A stretch of DNA of 64,000 nt, taken from positions 3,286,001 through 3,350,000 of the forward strand of contig NZ_CP016948.1 in the NCBI RefSeq assembly GCF_001642805.2, written 5' to 3'. Source of the DNA: Serratia surfactantfaciens. GTDB taxonomy: Bacteria > Pseudomonadota > Gammaproteobacteria > Enterobacterales > Enterobacteriaceae. The notes under the pieces are model-generated. The model had not been told where the DNA came from, did no database searches, and saw only the letters and a list, made by a program, of their open reading frames with translations. A program made the position numbers and the translations under genes. Shown piece by piece: positions 48,932-58,089 of this stretch (positions within the stretch are counted from its first letter, which is position 1; every line of letters starts with the position of its first letter).

Positions 48932-50233
48932 ATGACGGCTACCCACGGTTGTCTGGTGATGGCGAAGCCCACCGGATCGGTTTGCAACATCGACTGCACC
49001 TACTGTTTTTATCTTGAAAAAGAGGCGCTTTATCCCGAACGCCAGCAGAACTGGCGCATGTCAGATGAAACGCTGGCGCTGTATATTCAACAGCATATCC
49101 ATGCTCAGGATGGCGAGCAGGTGATGTTCTCCTGGCAGGGCGGGGAGCCCACCATGATGGGGTTGCCTTTTTTCCGGCGCATCGTCGAACTGTGCCAAAA
49201 ATATGCCGGCGGCAAGCGCATTCAACACGCGCTGCAAACCAATGGGCTATTGCTGAACGATGAGTGGGCGCGCTTTTTCGCCGAACACCGCTTCCTGATC
49301 GGCATTTCGATCGACGGCCCGCAAGCGCTGCACGATCGTTACCGTACCTCGCGCTCGGGCAAAGGCACCCACGCCCAGGTACTGGCCGCCCTCACTCTGC
49401 TGCAAGAACACGGCGTCGAATTCAACACGCTTACCGTCGTCGGTAAGCATAACGTCGGCCAGGCGCGCGAGGTTTACGAATTTCTTTTGGCCGCAGGCTC
49501 TCGCCATATTCAATTCATTCCATTGGTTGAACGCCTGAGTACGGCGGAGAGCACCGCGCTGAAGCTGGTCATGCCGGGCGAAAGCGCCGCCACGCTGGCG
49601 CCCTGGACTGTGCCAGCCTGGCAATACGGCGAGTTTCTCAATCAGATTTTCGATATCTGGGTGCGGCGGGATGTCGGGCGCGTCTCTGTACAGATGTTTG
49701 ACGTGGCGCTATCCGCCTGGTGCGAACAGCCGCCGGTGCTGTGCGTATTCGCCGAAACCTGTGGGCACGCCTTCGCTCTGGAAGCCAACGGCGATCTGTA
49801 TAACTGCGATCACTTCGTCTATCCGGAGCATCGGCTGGGGAATATTCATCAGCAAGATATCCGCACCTTGAATAACAGCGAGCAGGCGCATGTGTTCGGC
49901 CGCGCGAAAAAGACGTCGCTAACGCCGGATTGCCGCCAATGCGAATTCAGGTTCGTCTGCCACGGCGGATGCCCCAAACACCGCTTCGCCGTGTCGCCGT
50001 CCGGCCATCCGGGGCATAACTATCTCTGCCCGGGGTACAAGCATTTCTTCCGGCATATCTCTCGCGAAATGAACCTGATGAAGGACTTGCTCGCCAACGG
50101 CTACCCGGAACAGGCCATCATGTACGCGTTGGCTCAGGAACAGCGGGCCGGCGCCGGCAGCGCCAAACCCAATGCTCCCTGCCCATGCGGCAGCGGTAAA
50201 AAGCATAAGAAGTGCTGCGGTGCGAAAAAATAA
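48932..50233 (+). CDS. Anaerobic sulfatase-maturating enzyme (radical SAM/SPASM) with SEC-C tail
   Basis: The enzyme turns a sulfatase active-site Cys or Ser into formylglycine. The 433-residue product has the radical-SAM motif CNIDCTYC (C18, C22, C25), then FSWQGGEPTMMG. SPASM cysteines for two auxiliary clusters follow (ETCGHAF, LYNCDHF, CRQCEFRFVCHGGCPKHR, LCPGY). The last 20 residues are a SEC-C zinc motif, NAPCPCGSGKKHKKCC (C417-C429), not part of the usual catalytic fold. It belongs with the Cys-type sulfatase upstream. Confidence 0.93.
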   Translation: MTATHGCLVMAKPTGSVCNIDCTYCFYLEKEALYPERQQNWRMSDETLALYIQQHIHAQDGEQVMFSWQGGEPTMMGLPFFRRIVELCQKYAGGKRIQHALQTNGLLLNDEWARFFAEHRFLIGISIDGPQALHDRYRTSRSGKGTHAQVLAALTLLQEHGVEFNTLTVVGKHNVGQAREVYEFLLAAGSRHIQFIPLVERLSTAESTALKLVMPGESAATLAPWTVPAWQYGEFLNQIFDIWVRRDVGRVSVQMFDVALSAWCEQPPVLCVFAETCGHAFALEANGDLYNCDHFVYPEHRLGNIHQQDIRTLNNSEQAHVFGRAKKTSLTPDCRQCEFRFVCHGGCPKHRFAVSPSGHPGHNYLCPGYKHFFRHISREMNLMKDLLANGYPEQAIMYALAQEQRAGAGSAKPNAPCPCGSGKKHKKCCGAKK

Positions 50234-50238
50234 GCCCA

Positions 50239-50264
50239 AAAGCCCGGTAAACGTCACCGGGCTC
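50239..50264. terminator. Terminator between the maturase and the second fimbrial locus
   Basis: AGCCCGGT, loop AAACGTC and ACCGGGCT lie between convergent genes. Only short T runs are present, on the minus strand TTTT, so strength is moderate. Confidence 0.6.
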
Positions 50265-50280
50265 CTTAACTTGCGTCACG

Positions 50281-50964
50281 CTACTTCACCGCCAGCGTGA
50301 CCGCGTCCTGCTTGAAGCCGTAGCGGCTCAGCGGCGTGATCATCACCGACGTCGGTCGCCCTTCCACCGCCAGCGTCTGCGTCTCGCCCGCCATCAGGTA
50401 GTAGTTCTCCAGCGTCACCACCTTGCCCGACGGCTGCAGCGTCAGCTGCGGCGCCAGCCGCACCACGTGCAACCCGCCGTTGGTGAGCGTCAGCCGACCG
50501 TCCGCCGCGCTCAACCGCAGGTCGTCCCACGGCGTCTTGCTCACCGCCACCGATTTCGGCTGCAATATCAGCCCGATGCTCTGACGCACCGGCATCCGCG
50601 CGCTGTTGTCCACCGCCTGCCCTATCCCCTCGAACGACGCCTTCAGCATCACCTCGTGCGGCAGCGCCGTACCCGGCTTCAGCACGAAGTTCACCTGCTG
50701 GCTCTGCCCCGCCTCGATGCGCGCTATCGGCGGCGACAGCAGCACCGCCTTGCTGAACCCTTTGCCATCCAAATCCTCCACCTTCGTCGCCAGCAATATC
50801 GGCTCCGACGAGCTGTTCCTGATGCTGAAGCTCACCCGCCCCGGGTTCTCCTCCAGCACGATGCCCATGCTCTCCAGCTGAAACGACGCCCCGGCGGAAT
50901 GCGCCAGCCCCAGCGTCAGCCACAGCCCGCCCAGCAGCTGCGCCAGGCTCCGTTTTATCGTCAT
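50281..50964 (-). CDS. Fimbrial chaperone of the Yhc/DUF1120-type locus
   Basis: The start MTIKRSLAQLLGGLWLTLGLAHSAGA gives 227 residues with a signal peptide; a 20-codon-longer frame overlaps the usher. PapD-like domain features are SFQLESMGIVLEENPGRVSFSIRNSSSEPILLATKVEDLDGKGFS, SPPIARIEAGQSQQVNFVL and LTNGGLHVVRLAPQL. It is the last gene of its operon, 16 bases after the usher. Confidence 0.85.
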   Translation of the reverse strand: MTIKRSLAQLLGGLWLTLGLAHSAGASFQLESMGIVLEENPGRVSFSIRNSSSEPILLATKVEDLDGKGFSKAVLLSPPIARIEAGQSQQVNFVLKPGTALPHEVMLKASFEGIGQAVDNSARMPVRQSIGLILQPKSVAVSKTPWDDLRLSAADGRLTLTNGGLHVVRLAPQLTLQPSGKVVTLENYYLMAGETQTLAVEGRPTSVMITPLSRYGFKQDAVTLAVK

Positions 50965-50980
50965 GATTGCTCCTCTCTTC

Positions 50981-53347
50981 TCATCCATTATCGGACGAGC
51001 CGCCCGCCGCACGGCAGACGCCATCGCCCTCTTCGTACAACACCGACGGGTCGAACGCCGCCGGCACCGCGTAACTCACCACGCATTCGTTCATGTTCAG
51101 ACGCCGCACCCGCAGCGCCTTGCCGATATCGTCATTCACCAGCATCAGGTTGCCCTCGCCTATCAGTGTACCCAGCAGCTGCCCCCGCTCGTCGTGCACC
51201 GACGCCCCGGTCGGCAGCAGCGCGCCGCTCTCATCCCGCAGGGTCAGCAGCAGCTGGCGCACTTCGGTCACCCGAAAACGCCGCTCCGCCACCGTGCCGC
51301 GCGCCAGCTCGAACGCCGCTTCGGTGCTGTCCAGCCGCAGGTTCAGCGGAAGCGACAGCGTATCGACCTGCGCGCGCAGCGGCATATAAGGCATCAGCAT
51401 CGGCAGCAGCGCGTCGCCGGCAAAATCCGTCATGCCGCTGCCGCCGCCCGACACCCTGACCCCCGACTGTCCCGCCACCCTCATCACCGCGAAGGTGTCG
51501 CCGATGCGCTGCGGTGACGTCACCCAGGTGCCGTTGGCCACCCCCAGCCCGCCAGACGATGCAAGCGACAGCGAGGAACTGCCCTGCCCGCTGTGCGAGG
51601 CCCCCAGCGACAGCCGGGTATACGCCGTCTCGCCGCTCAGGTTGCCGGTGCCCTGGTACTCGCCGTCCGCGTCCCGCGTCACGTCCAGATAGCCGTTCAG
51701 CCGCTCGCTCACCGGCCCCTGCCAGCTGCCGCCCAGCGTCTGCTGATTGTTGCGCCGCGACTGCAGCCGGCTGCTGACGCTGCCCGCCCCCCAGGGCAGG
51801 CTCAGCCCGGCGTAGACCGCCGCGCGGTCGTAAGCGGAAGACTGCAGGTTGACGCTCAGCGTCGCCCTTCCCAGGCTGACGCCGTACGCCAGCGCATGGG
51901 TCCAGCTGCGCCGGCTGTCGCGGTAATAGCGTTCATGCGACAGCGAGTAGGTCAGCGCCCCGGCGCTCAGGGTGCGCCAGGAGAGCGCCGCCCCGCCGTT
52001 GTAGCGCTGCCGGGCCGCCCCTTCCGCCTCTGCGGGCGGGTTCAGCCCTTCGTCCGCGTCCCGAAAGCCTTCGGTGCGGTACTGCGACGACAGCGACAGC
52101 GCCAGATGGGGCCCCAGCGCCACCTGCCCCTGAGCCTCCAGCTGCACGCCGGACTGCCGGCCACGGGTGAAGGTCGCGCCGCCCGACAGCCAGTTGCCGG
52201 CGTCGTCACTCACACTGCCCTGCCAGCCCAGCCGATGGTAGGTGCGCGCCAGCAGCCCGCCCGCCGTTATCTGCCCCCGGCCGAGACGGAACGCCTGCTC
52301 ACCCAGCAGCAGCGCCGGCGGCGAGGCGCCCTCTCGCCCGGCGCCGTACGGGCGGTAGCGCCCCGCCGCCAGCCGATAGCCGCCCGCCCGGCCCGCCGGG
52401 TCGCCGGCGTCGGGGGTGACCGTAAAGCGTTGCCGCCGCCCGTCGGTTTCCGTCAACGTGACCTCGGCCTCCACCCCGGCCATCACCGGCCCCAGCTCGC
52501 TCAGCGAAAACGGCCCGGCCGGCAGCAGGGTGCGGTACATCACCTGCCCGCGCTGTTTGACCTCCAGCGTCGCCGGGCTCGCCACGCTGCCCTGCAGCGG
52601 CACCGTCAGCGCCGCATCAGGCGCGCCGGCCGTCAGGGAAAGCAGCTGTCCGCCGCTGAGCGGCACGTTGCCGCTCAGCGCGCCGCCGGCGCTGAACTCG
52701 CCGAGCTGAACCACCGCCCCCCAGGCGGGAAAGTCTTTGCTCGCCGAGGTCTCGTATACCTCGAGCCGGCTGCCGCTCTCGTCGTTGCTGTAGCTTGAGC
52801 GATTGCGCAGCACCCAGTTGCGCAGGTTGACGCCCGGCTCCAGCATCGCCTGCAGCGTCTGCTGATTGCCGTAGCGCCCCTGACGCCGGTTGGCGTACAG
52901 GTCGTAGTTCAGCAGCACCGCATGGCCGCCCGACTGCTCGCTGCGCAGTTTGTCCGCATCGAACGCCGCCTCCGGCAGGGTGATTTCCACCCGAAAGGCG
53001 CCGGGAAACACCTGCACCACCGCCTGCGGCCAGTGCGAATCGAAACGTTCGCAGGCCCCCGGCGGCGGCGTGACCCGCAAACGCAGCGTCTGCGCCAGGC
53101 TTTCATCCAGACACAGCGCCCCCTGCGCATCGAAACGCACCTCTTCCTGGTAACGCTGCGCCGCATTGACCTCCAGCGTCACCCGGTGCACGCCCGGCAA
53201 AAACCGGGCGGTATTGAAAAATTCGGCGATATCCGCGTTGTACCCCAGCTGCGCCAGGGTTTTGACATCAAATCCGGCGGCAGCGGTTTTCGTCATCGGC
53301 CAGACCAACAAAAACAGCAATGCCGATGCCCTTTGCCTGATAGACAC
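50981..53347 (-). CDS. Usher of the Yhc/DUF1120-type locus
   Basis: This 788-residue usher starts at GTG with a signal peptide ending MTKTAAAG. It shows the N-terminal domain (FFNTARFLPGVHRVTLEVNAAQRYQEEVRFDAQGALCLDESL), the plug (LTETDGRRQRFTVTPDAG), a beta-barrel and a C-terminal domain with a final Cys. It is shorter and distant from the MR/P usher. It is the assembly pore for the three DUF1120 subunits. Confidence 0.88.
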   Translation of the reverse strand: MSIRQRASALLFLLVWPMTKTAAAGFDVKTLAQLGYNADIAEFFNTARFLPGVHRVTLEVNAAQRYQEEVRFDAQGALCLDESLAQTLRLRVTPPPGACERFDSHWPQAVVQVFPGAFRVEITLPEAAFDADKLRSEQSGGHAVLLNYDLYANRRQGRYGNQQTLQAMLEPGVNLRNWVLRNRSSYSNDESGSRLEVYETSASKDFPAWGAVVQLGEFSAGGALSGNVPLSGGQLLSLTAGAPDAALTVPLQGSVASPATLEVKQRGQVMYRTLLPAGPFSLSELGPVMAGVEAEVTLTETDGRRQRFTVTPDAGDPAGRAGGYRLAAGRYRPYGAGREGASPPALLLGEQAFRLGRGQITAGGLLARTYHRLGWQGSVSDDAGNWLSGGATFTRGRQSGVQLEAQGQVALGPHLALSLSSQYRTEGFRDADEGLNPPAEAEGAARQRYNGGAALSWRTLSAGALTYSLSHERYYRDSRRSWTHALAYGVSLGRATLSVNLQSSAYDRAAVYAGLSLPWGAGSVSSRLQSRRNNQQTLGGSWQGPVSERLNGYLDVTRDADGEYQGTGNLSGETAYTRLSLGASHSGQGSSSLSLASSGGLGVANGTWVTSPQRIGDTFAVMRVAGQSGVRVSGGGSGMTDFAGDALLPMLMPYMPLRAQVDTLSLPLNLRLDSTEAAFELARGTVAERRFRVTEVRQLLLTLRDESGALLPTGASVHDERGQLLGTLIGEGNLMLVNDDIGKALRVRRLNMNECVVSYAVPAAFDPSVLYEEGDGVCRAAGGSSDNG

Positions 53348-53429
53348 GTCATCTTCTCTGGGTTAATGCCGGGAGCGACAGATTCAGAAAAAGGGGGAGA
53401 ACCCTCCCCCTTGCGTTACCCATCAGACA

Positions 53430-54065
53430 TTACAGTCCGAACGCGAAATCCAGCGTGGTGGAGCCGTCCAGACTCGTGCCTTCGCCGATACCGCCGTGCA
53501 TATCGCCGCTTTTGGCCAGGAAGGCCTCCACACTGAGTATTGCGGTGAAGGTCTTGCCGATGGCCAGCGTATTGGCATTTGAAGCCCAGCCCACGCGCTT
53601 GCCGTGTTCGAGTTGTACGCTACCCGTTGGGGAGGTGATCGTGCTGTCCTGGGTCACGAACAGTCGACCGAGTTTGCCATCAATCTGCGGGTGATAGGCT
53701 GTTACCGCATAGAACCCCAGCTTGCCGGTATTATTGATGCTACCGAGACCGAAGGTTTTTCCCGTCTCGCTGGCGGTGCCCAGACGGTTGTCGATAACGT
53801 TGAAGGTCATCGGCGTTTCGGCATCGCATTTCACCTTCATGGTGCCGTTACCATTTATCCCCAGGCTGACCGCTTTGTCCCTGTTGATTTTCGTATGGTT
53901 GATGCTGCCGTAATCAAAAACCCCGTCGTTAGGGAGTGACACCTCACAGGTCGGCGCCACCAGCTCCCCCACCACTTTGATTTCCGCGCTCGGGCCGGCG
54001 GCCAGACTGCCCCCGGCAACAAGCAGCGTGGACGCTACCATCACACGCAATGCAATTTTATTCAT
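53430..54065 (-). CDS. DUF1120 fimbrial subunit 3
   Basis: The 211-residue product has a signal ending SLAAG. The DUF1120 pattern follows: AEIKVVGELVAPTCEVSLPNDGVFDYGSINHTKINR, MKVKCDAETPMTFNVIDNRLGTASE, FGLGSINNTGKLGFYAV, and the end strand SLDGSTTLDFAFGL. It is a paralogue of the next two genes. The gap to the usher is 82 bases. Confidence 0.85.
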   Translation of the reverse strand: MNKIALRVMVASTLLVAGGSLAAGPSAEIKVVGELVAPTCEVSLPNDGVFDYGSINHTKINRDKAVSLGINGNGTMKVKCDAETPMTFNVIDNRLGTASETGKTFGLGSINNTGKLGFYAVTAYHPQIDGKLGRLFVTQDSTITSPTGSVQLEHGKRVGWASNANTLAIGKTFTAILSVEAFLAKSGDMHGGIGEGTSLDGSTTLDFAFGL

Positions 54066-54113
54066 CAGTCGACATCCTTATATCGCTTCAATCCAAAGAA
54101 CTTTCTCAGGCAC

Positions 54114-54755
54114 TCAAATGCCGTACGCGAAACTGAGCGTGGAAGAGCCATCCAGTTTGACGTTATCGGTAATTGGGCCCTTCATGTCTTTGGCCGAGGC
54201 CAGATAAGGCTCAACCTCCAGCATGGCGGTAAACAGCTTGCCGCTGTTTTGTACGTTGCCCGACTTTGCCCAGCCGGTGATGTTGTTTTTATCGATATAG
54301 GCGGAACTGACGGTGGTGAACGCCGTGGTGCCTTTCTTCACGCTGAACAGCGCCGAAGGTATGCCATTAACCCCAGCGCTGAGGACGTTGACTTTATAAT
54401 AGCCGAGCTTGCCGTCGCCATTGACGCCCCCCAGGCCAAAGTGAGCGCTGCCGGTTGCACTGGCGGTCCCCTCACGGTTATCGACCACGGTGAAATTCAG
54501 GAAGGTTTCGGCCTCGCAATTAACGACCAGCTGCTTTTGCGACTTGGCTAACGCCGTGGCCGCCGCTGAGTTGATTAACCCATTGGACAACTTACCCAGT
54601 TCGAAAACACCGTCGTTGGTGATGGACACCTCACAGGATGGCACCGCCATTTGCCCTTTCACTTTCAATTCCGGCGACATAGAGGCCGCAGAGACCTGAT
54701 TCGCCATCATCAGGATTGCGGCGATGCTTGCAGAGATTACTGTTTTTTTCATCAT
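54114..54755 (-). CDS. DUF1120 fimbrial subunit 2
   Basis: The 213-residue product (start at the first of two methionines) has the signal MMKKTVISASIAAILMMANQVSA, then LKVKGQMAVPSCEVSITNDGVFELGKLSN, VNCEAETFLNFTVVDNREGTASA, FGLGGVNGDGKLGYYKV and the end strand KLDGSSTLSFAYGI. It is the closest relative of subunit 3, with the same cysteine pair and nearly equal length. Confidence 0.85.
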   Translation of the reverse strand: MMKKTVISASIAAILMMANQVSAASMSPELKVKGQMAVPSCEVSITNDGVFELGKLSNGLINSAAATALAKSQKQLVVNCEAETFLNFTVVDNREGTASATGSAHFGLGGVNGDGKLGYYKVNVLSAGVNGIPSALFSVKKGTTAFTTVSSAYIDKNNITGWAKSGNVQNSGKLFTAMLEVEPYLASAKDMKGPITDNVKLDGSSTLSFAYGI

Positions 54756-54912
54756 GAATATCCATACTCATAGTTAATATTATCCCGTTCAAAACAGATG
54801 ACAGGATGTTAAGCGGAGATAAACCCCGTTTTGCCACTCAAATTCACTGTCGTTACCCATGCCGGCGTAAAAACAATGCATGAATTGACGCTGCGCACTT
54901 ATTGCTTGTTAT

Positions 54913-55524
54913 TCAGAGCCCGAAAACGAAATTCAACGTGACAGAGCCGTCCAGCCCCACTTTATCGACGGCGAGAATATTGGCGTCCAGAACCGGCGTC
55001 ACTGAAATATCCATGGTGTAGGTCTGGCCGGCGGCGCGCGTCGCATCCGCCAGCAACCAATCGGTACGCTCACCGGAAATCAGCGCGGCTTCAGTGTTCG
55101 GCGGCACTGACGCATTGCGTGAACGCAACGTAGCCGGGAAGCCGTTTACGGCAGAGTGAGACAGCCCCAACAGAAAATAGCCAACGGGTTGCCCATCCGG
55201 CGCATTGCCCAGCCCGAAACGGCGCAGATCCGGCTCATTGCGGCTGGCCGCGCGGTTATCCGTCGGAATGATGGCCAGATAAGTATCGCCTTCACAGCGT
55301 ACCTGCCAGGTTTGTTTCAAGGTCGGTAATCTCTGCGCCTCACCCCGAGCGCCTCCCCGCACGGCGCCATAATCATAAACGCCGTCATTACCGGCGATAA
55401 CGGTGCATCCTGAATGTTTTATTTTCCCGGATACTTTCAACTCAGCCGAAGGCGCAGCGATAAGTTGACCGGAAAAAAGAACCCATAAAGCGATCAGGCT
55501 TGTTTGCAACAGTCTCTTTTTCAT
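54913..55524 (-). CDS. DUF1120 fimbrial subunit 1
   Basis: I chose the start MKKRLLQTSLIALWVLFSGQLIAAPS; the open frame runs 18 codons further. The 203-residue product has LKVSGKIKHSGCTVIAGNDGVYDYGAVRG, VRCEGDTYLAIIPTDNRAAS, FGLGNAPDGQPVGYFLL and the end strand GLDGSVTLNFVFGL. It is the first gene of the locus and more diverged than the two behind it, so it may be the tip or the adaptor subunit. Confidence 0.82.
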   Translation of the reverse strand: MKKRLLQTSLIALWVLFSGQLIAAPSAELKVSGKIKHSGCTVIAGNDGVYDYGAVRGGARGEAQRLPTLKQTWQVRCEGDTYLAIIPTDNRAASRNEPDLRRFGLGNAPDGQPVGYFLLGLSHSAVNGFPATLRSRNASVPPNTEAALISGERTDWLLADATRAAGQTYTMDISVTPVLDANILAVDKVGLDGSVTLNFVFGL

Positions 55525-56145
55525 CCCAGCGTGGTTTCCATTCCCATTAATCCGCACGCTTGCAATTACGCAAGCCATCGATGAGACAAATAGTTCTCAC
55601 TTCCCCTGACGCAGAAGCGATAAACGTTCTCTCATTAGATAACCATCAATTTTTATTTCTCAGCACGGCTTCACCTGCATCAATGCCAGCGACGATGCAG
55701 GAAATGCCAATTTAGCGTCCCGGAACAACAATTGAAATATAAAACCAAATACGGAGGAAAATTCAGAGCATATAGCAGAATAAGTAGAAAAAAATAGGCT
55801 GAGACGACTAAAAAACAATAAAATCATACCAACAGACAGACAAACGCCCCATGATAATTACATTTAATTAACCGCCACAGCCACACATTAAAAATATACA
55901 CAGTACATTAAAACCGAAAAACAGCCCAAATGATAACTCACATAAATAATTAATATAGATCCAACAAAAAATGAATGATGATATGCCGTCACTCCCCCCT
56001 CAGATGTAACGACAAAGGCTCTCGTTTCTCTCTGCGCCGTTTTCTCATTGCGGGAATGAGCTGAAAATATTCGGCACGGCAGATGAAACACAACCGCAAT
56101 CCCATCAGGATAACCATCGGACCGAATTGGCAAACAACGAGCGGT
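55525..56145. other. 621-base A+T-rich region upstream of the DUF1120 fimbrial operon
   Basis: I see no gene or repeat. The region is unusually A+T-rich for this chromosome and must hold the promoter of the fimbrial operon. Short frames inside it have no family resemblance. Confidence 0.5.
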
Positions 56146-56604
56146 TTACAGCGCCCGCGAATAGACCCGCGAGGCTTCTCCCCAGGGGTGATAGCCGAGC
56201 CCGTTATAAACGAAGCCATTACGCTCGTAGTAACCCTCCAGATCGGTGCACAGGTGCAGCTGCGGGAAGCCCAACCGGCGAGTTTCCGCCGCCACATGCT
56301 CAATCAGCTTGGCGCCGCAGCCCCGGCCGCGCTGCGTTTCCTCTACGTAGAGCGCACACAGCCAGGGATACAGCTCACCGCGGCTGATAAAGTCGTTGGT
56401 AATCAGCCCCGCACAGCCGAGGATCTGGTCATTTTCCATCAGCAGGTACCACTGCGGCAGCGGGTTGGCGGCGCCGAGGCTGCGGTTGATAGCGTCTTCA
56501 TACATCATCAGCGTCTCTGCCGTGGCCCAGTGCCGCTGAAAATATGCAATGGCGCGCGGCGCCAGCTCGGGCGCTTGCCGCACCGAAATCATGTCCATCG
56601 TCAT
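56146..56604 (-). CDS. GNAT-family N-acetyltransferase
   Basis: The 152-residue product has the acetyl-CoA pattern LYVEETQRGRGCGAKLIEHVAAETRRLG and the C-terminal GFVYNGLGYHPWGEASRVY. It acts on an unknown substrate. It is divergent from the methyltransferase gene, with about 95 bases between starts. Confidence 0.85.
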   Translation of the reverse strand: MTMDMISVRQAPELAPRAIAYFQRHWATAETLMMYEDAINRSLGAANPLPQWYLLMENDQILGCAGLITNDFISRGELYPWLCALYVEETQRGRGCGAKLIEHVAAETRRLGFPQLHLCTDLEGYYERNGFVYNGLGYHPWGEASRVYSRAL

Positions 56605-56698
56605 TCCCGTTATTCATGTTGTCAGCGTAGAATTATGCAGCAATATGCAGAGTATGGCAGTGGCATTCCGCCGCCGTCATTCACCCCAAGGAGTCATC

Positions 56699-57433
56699 AT
56701 GACGCAAAACATCTATGACAATCAGGCCTTTTTCGAAGGCTACGCGCAGCTCAGCCGTTCGCAGCACGGCCTGGACGGCGCGCCGGAATGGCCCGCCATC
56801 CGCCGTATCCTGCCGGATTTGCAAGGCAAAAGCGTGGTCGATCTCGGCTGCGGCTACGGCTGGTTCTGCCGCAGCGCGCGCGAACAGGGCGCCGCCAACG
56901 TACTGGGGCTGGACGTCTCGGAAAAGATGCTGGCCAAAGCGCAGGAGATGACTGCCGACGCGGGCATCGAGTATTGTCGGCAAGATTTGGCGCAGCTGCA
57001 GCTGCCACCGGAAAGTTACGATCTGGTCTACAGCTCGCTGACGCTGCACTACCTGGAAGATCTGGCCGCGCTGTTCGCCATGGTTTACGCCGCGCTGAAA
57101 CCCGGTGGGCAGTTTATCTTCACCGCCGAGCACCCGATCTACACCGCCCCGGCGCAGCAGGGCTGGCTGACCGACGGCAACGGGCAGAAATCCTGGCCGG
57201 TCAACGGCTACCAACGGGAAGGCCAGCGCGTCTCCAACTGGCTGGCGGAAGGCGTCATCAAGCAGCACCGCACGCTCGGCAGCTATATCAATCTGCTGGT
57301 GCAGCAGGGGTTCATCATTGCGCATTTGAACGAATGGGGCCCCAGCGCGCAGCAAATCGCCGCTAATCCGGCGCTGGACGAAGAGCAGGAACGCCCGATG
57401 ATCTTCATTCTCGCCGCCCGCAAACCCGCCTGA
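56699..57433 (+). CDS. SAM-dependent methyltransferase
   Basis: The start MTQNIYDNQAFFEGYAQLSRS at 56699 follows AAGGAG; the frame is open 50 codons further up. The 244 residues show SAM-binding SVVDLGCGYGWFCRSAREQGAANVLGLDVSEKMLAKAQ and the class I motif YDLVYSSLTLHYLEDL. The substrate cannot be told; it resembles small-molecule methyltransferases of the UbiE/Tam group. Confidence 0.88.
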   Translation: MTQNIYDNQAFFEGYAQLSRSQHGLDGAPEWPAIRRILPDLQGKSVVDLGCGYGWFCRSAREQGAANVLGLDVSEKMLAKAQEMTADAGIEYCRQDLAQLQLPPESYDLVYSSLTLHYLEDLAALFAMVYAALKPGGQFIFTAEHPIYTAPAQQGWLTDGNGQKSWPVNGYQREGQRVSNWLAEGVIKQHRTLGSYINLLVQQGFIIAHLNEWGPSAQQIAANPALDEEQERPMIFILAARKPA

Positions 57434-57503
57434 TGCTTGCCTGATTTACCCGCAGTACACCATTAACACCGCCAAATTTGGGGAGGCCGCCTCCCCCCAA
57501 CGG

Positions 57504-58004
57504 CTATTGCGCCGGCAGCGCCGCCCCGTGCGCCGCGAAGTGCGTCAGCGCCTCGCCCTCCATGCGATAGCGCACCCACTCGCCCTGCGGCTGAGCGCCG
57601 ATGCTGAGGTAGAAATCGATGGCCGGTTGATTCCAGTCCAGCACGCTCCACTCCAGGCGGCCGCACTGCCGCTCGCACGCCAGCCGGGCGATGTGCCGCA
57701 GCAGGGTTTTACCGGCGCCCGCGCCGCGATGCTTCGGCGCCACGTACAGATCTTCCAGATAGATGCCGTTTTTACCCAGCCAGGTGGAGTAACTCATAAA
57801 GAACACCGCATAGCCCGCCGGCTCGCCGTTCACCGTACAAATCAGCGCTTCTGAACAGGCCCCCGGCCCAAACAGGCTGCGTTCGATATCTTCCACGCTG
57901 GCCAGCACCTGCTCGCGCGCCTTTTCGTACACCGCCAGCTCGATAATCATATCCAGAATCAGTTTGGCATCGCTTTTTTGCGCCGAGTAAATCTCAATGG
58001 TCAT
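57504..58004 (-). CDS. GNAT acetyltransferase, diamine (SAT-like) type
   Basis: The 166-residue product has YLEDLYVAPKHRGAGAGKTLLRHIARLACERQCGRLEWSVLDWNQPAIDFYLSIGAQP. This matches the spermidine/spermine acetyltransferase type (EDLYV, Gln/Arg-rich pyrophosphate loop, WNQPAIDFY). It may acetylate a polyamine or related amine. It is divergent from the LysR regulator, about 85 bases apart, which may control it. Confidence 0.82.
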   Translation of the reverse strand: MTIEIYSAQKSDAKLILDMIIELAVYEKAREQVLASVEDIERSLFGPGACSEALICTVNGEPAGYAVFFMSYSTWLGKNGIYLEDLYVAPKHRGAGAGKTLLRHIARLACERQCGRLEWSVLDWNQPAIDFYLSIGAQPQGEWVRYRMEGEALTHFAAHGAALPAQ

Positions 58005-58089
58005 GGTGAATCCTGAGTGTATTGATGACTGTGCTTGCCAGCATATAGCGCCTCCAATACTGTATGAACTGCATTTTCATCAACAGGTA

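Noticed and set aside
57477..57500. G+C-rich inverted repeat between the methyltransferase and acetyltransferase genes as a terminator
   Set aside because: The stem is short (seven bases), with a tight loop and no T-run on either strand.
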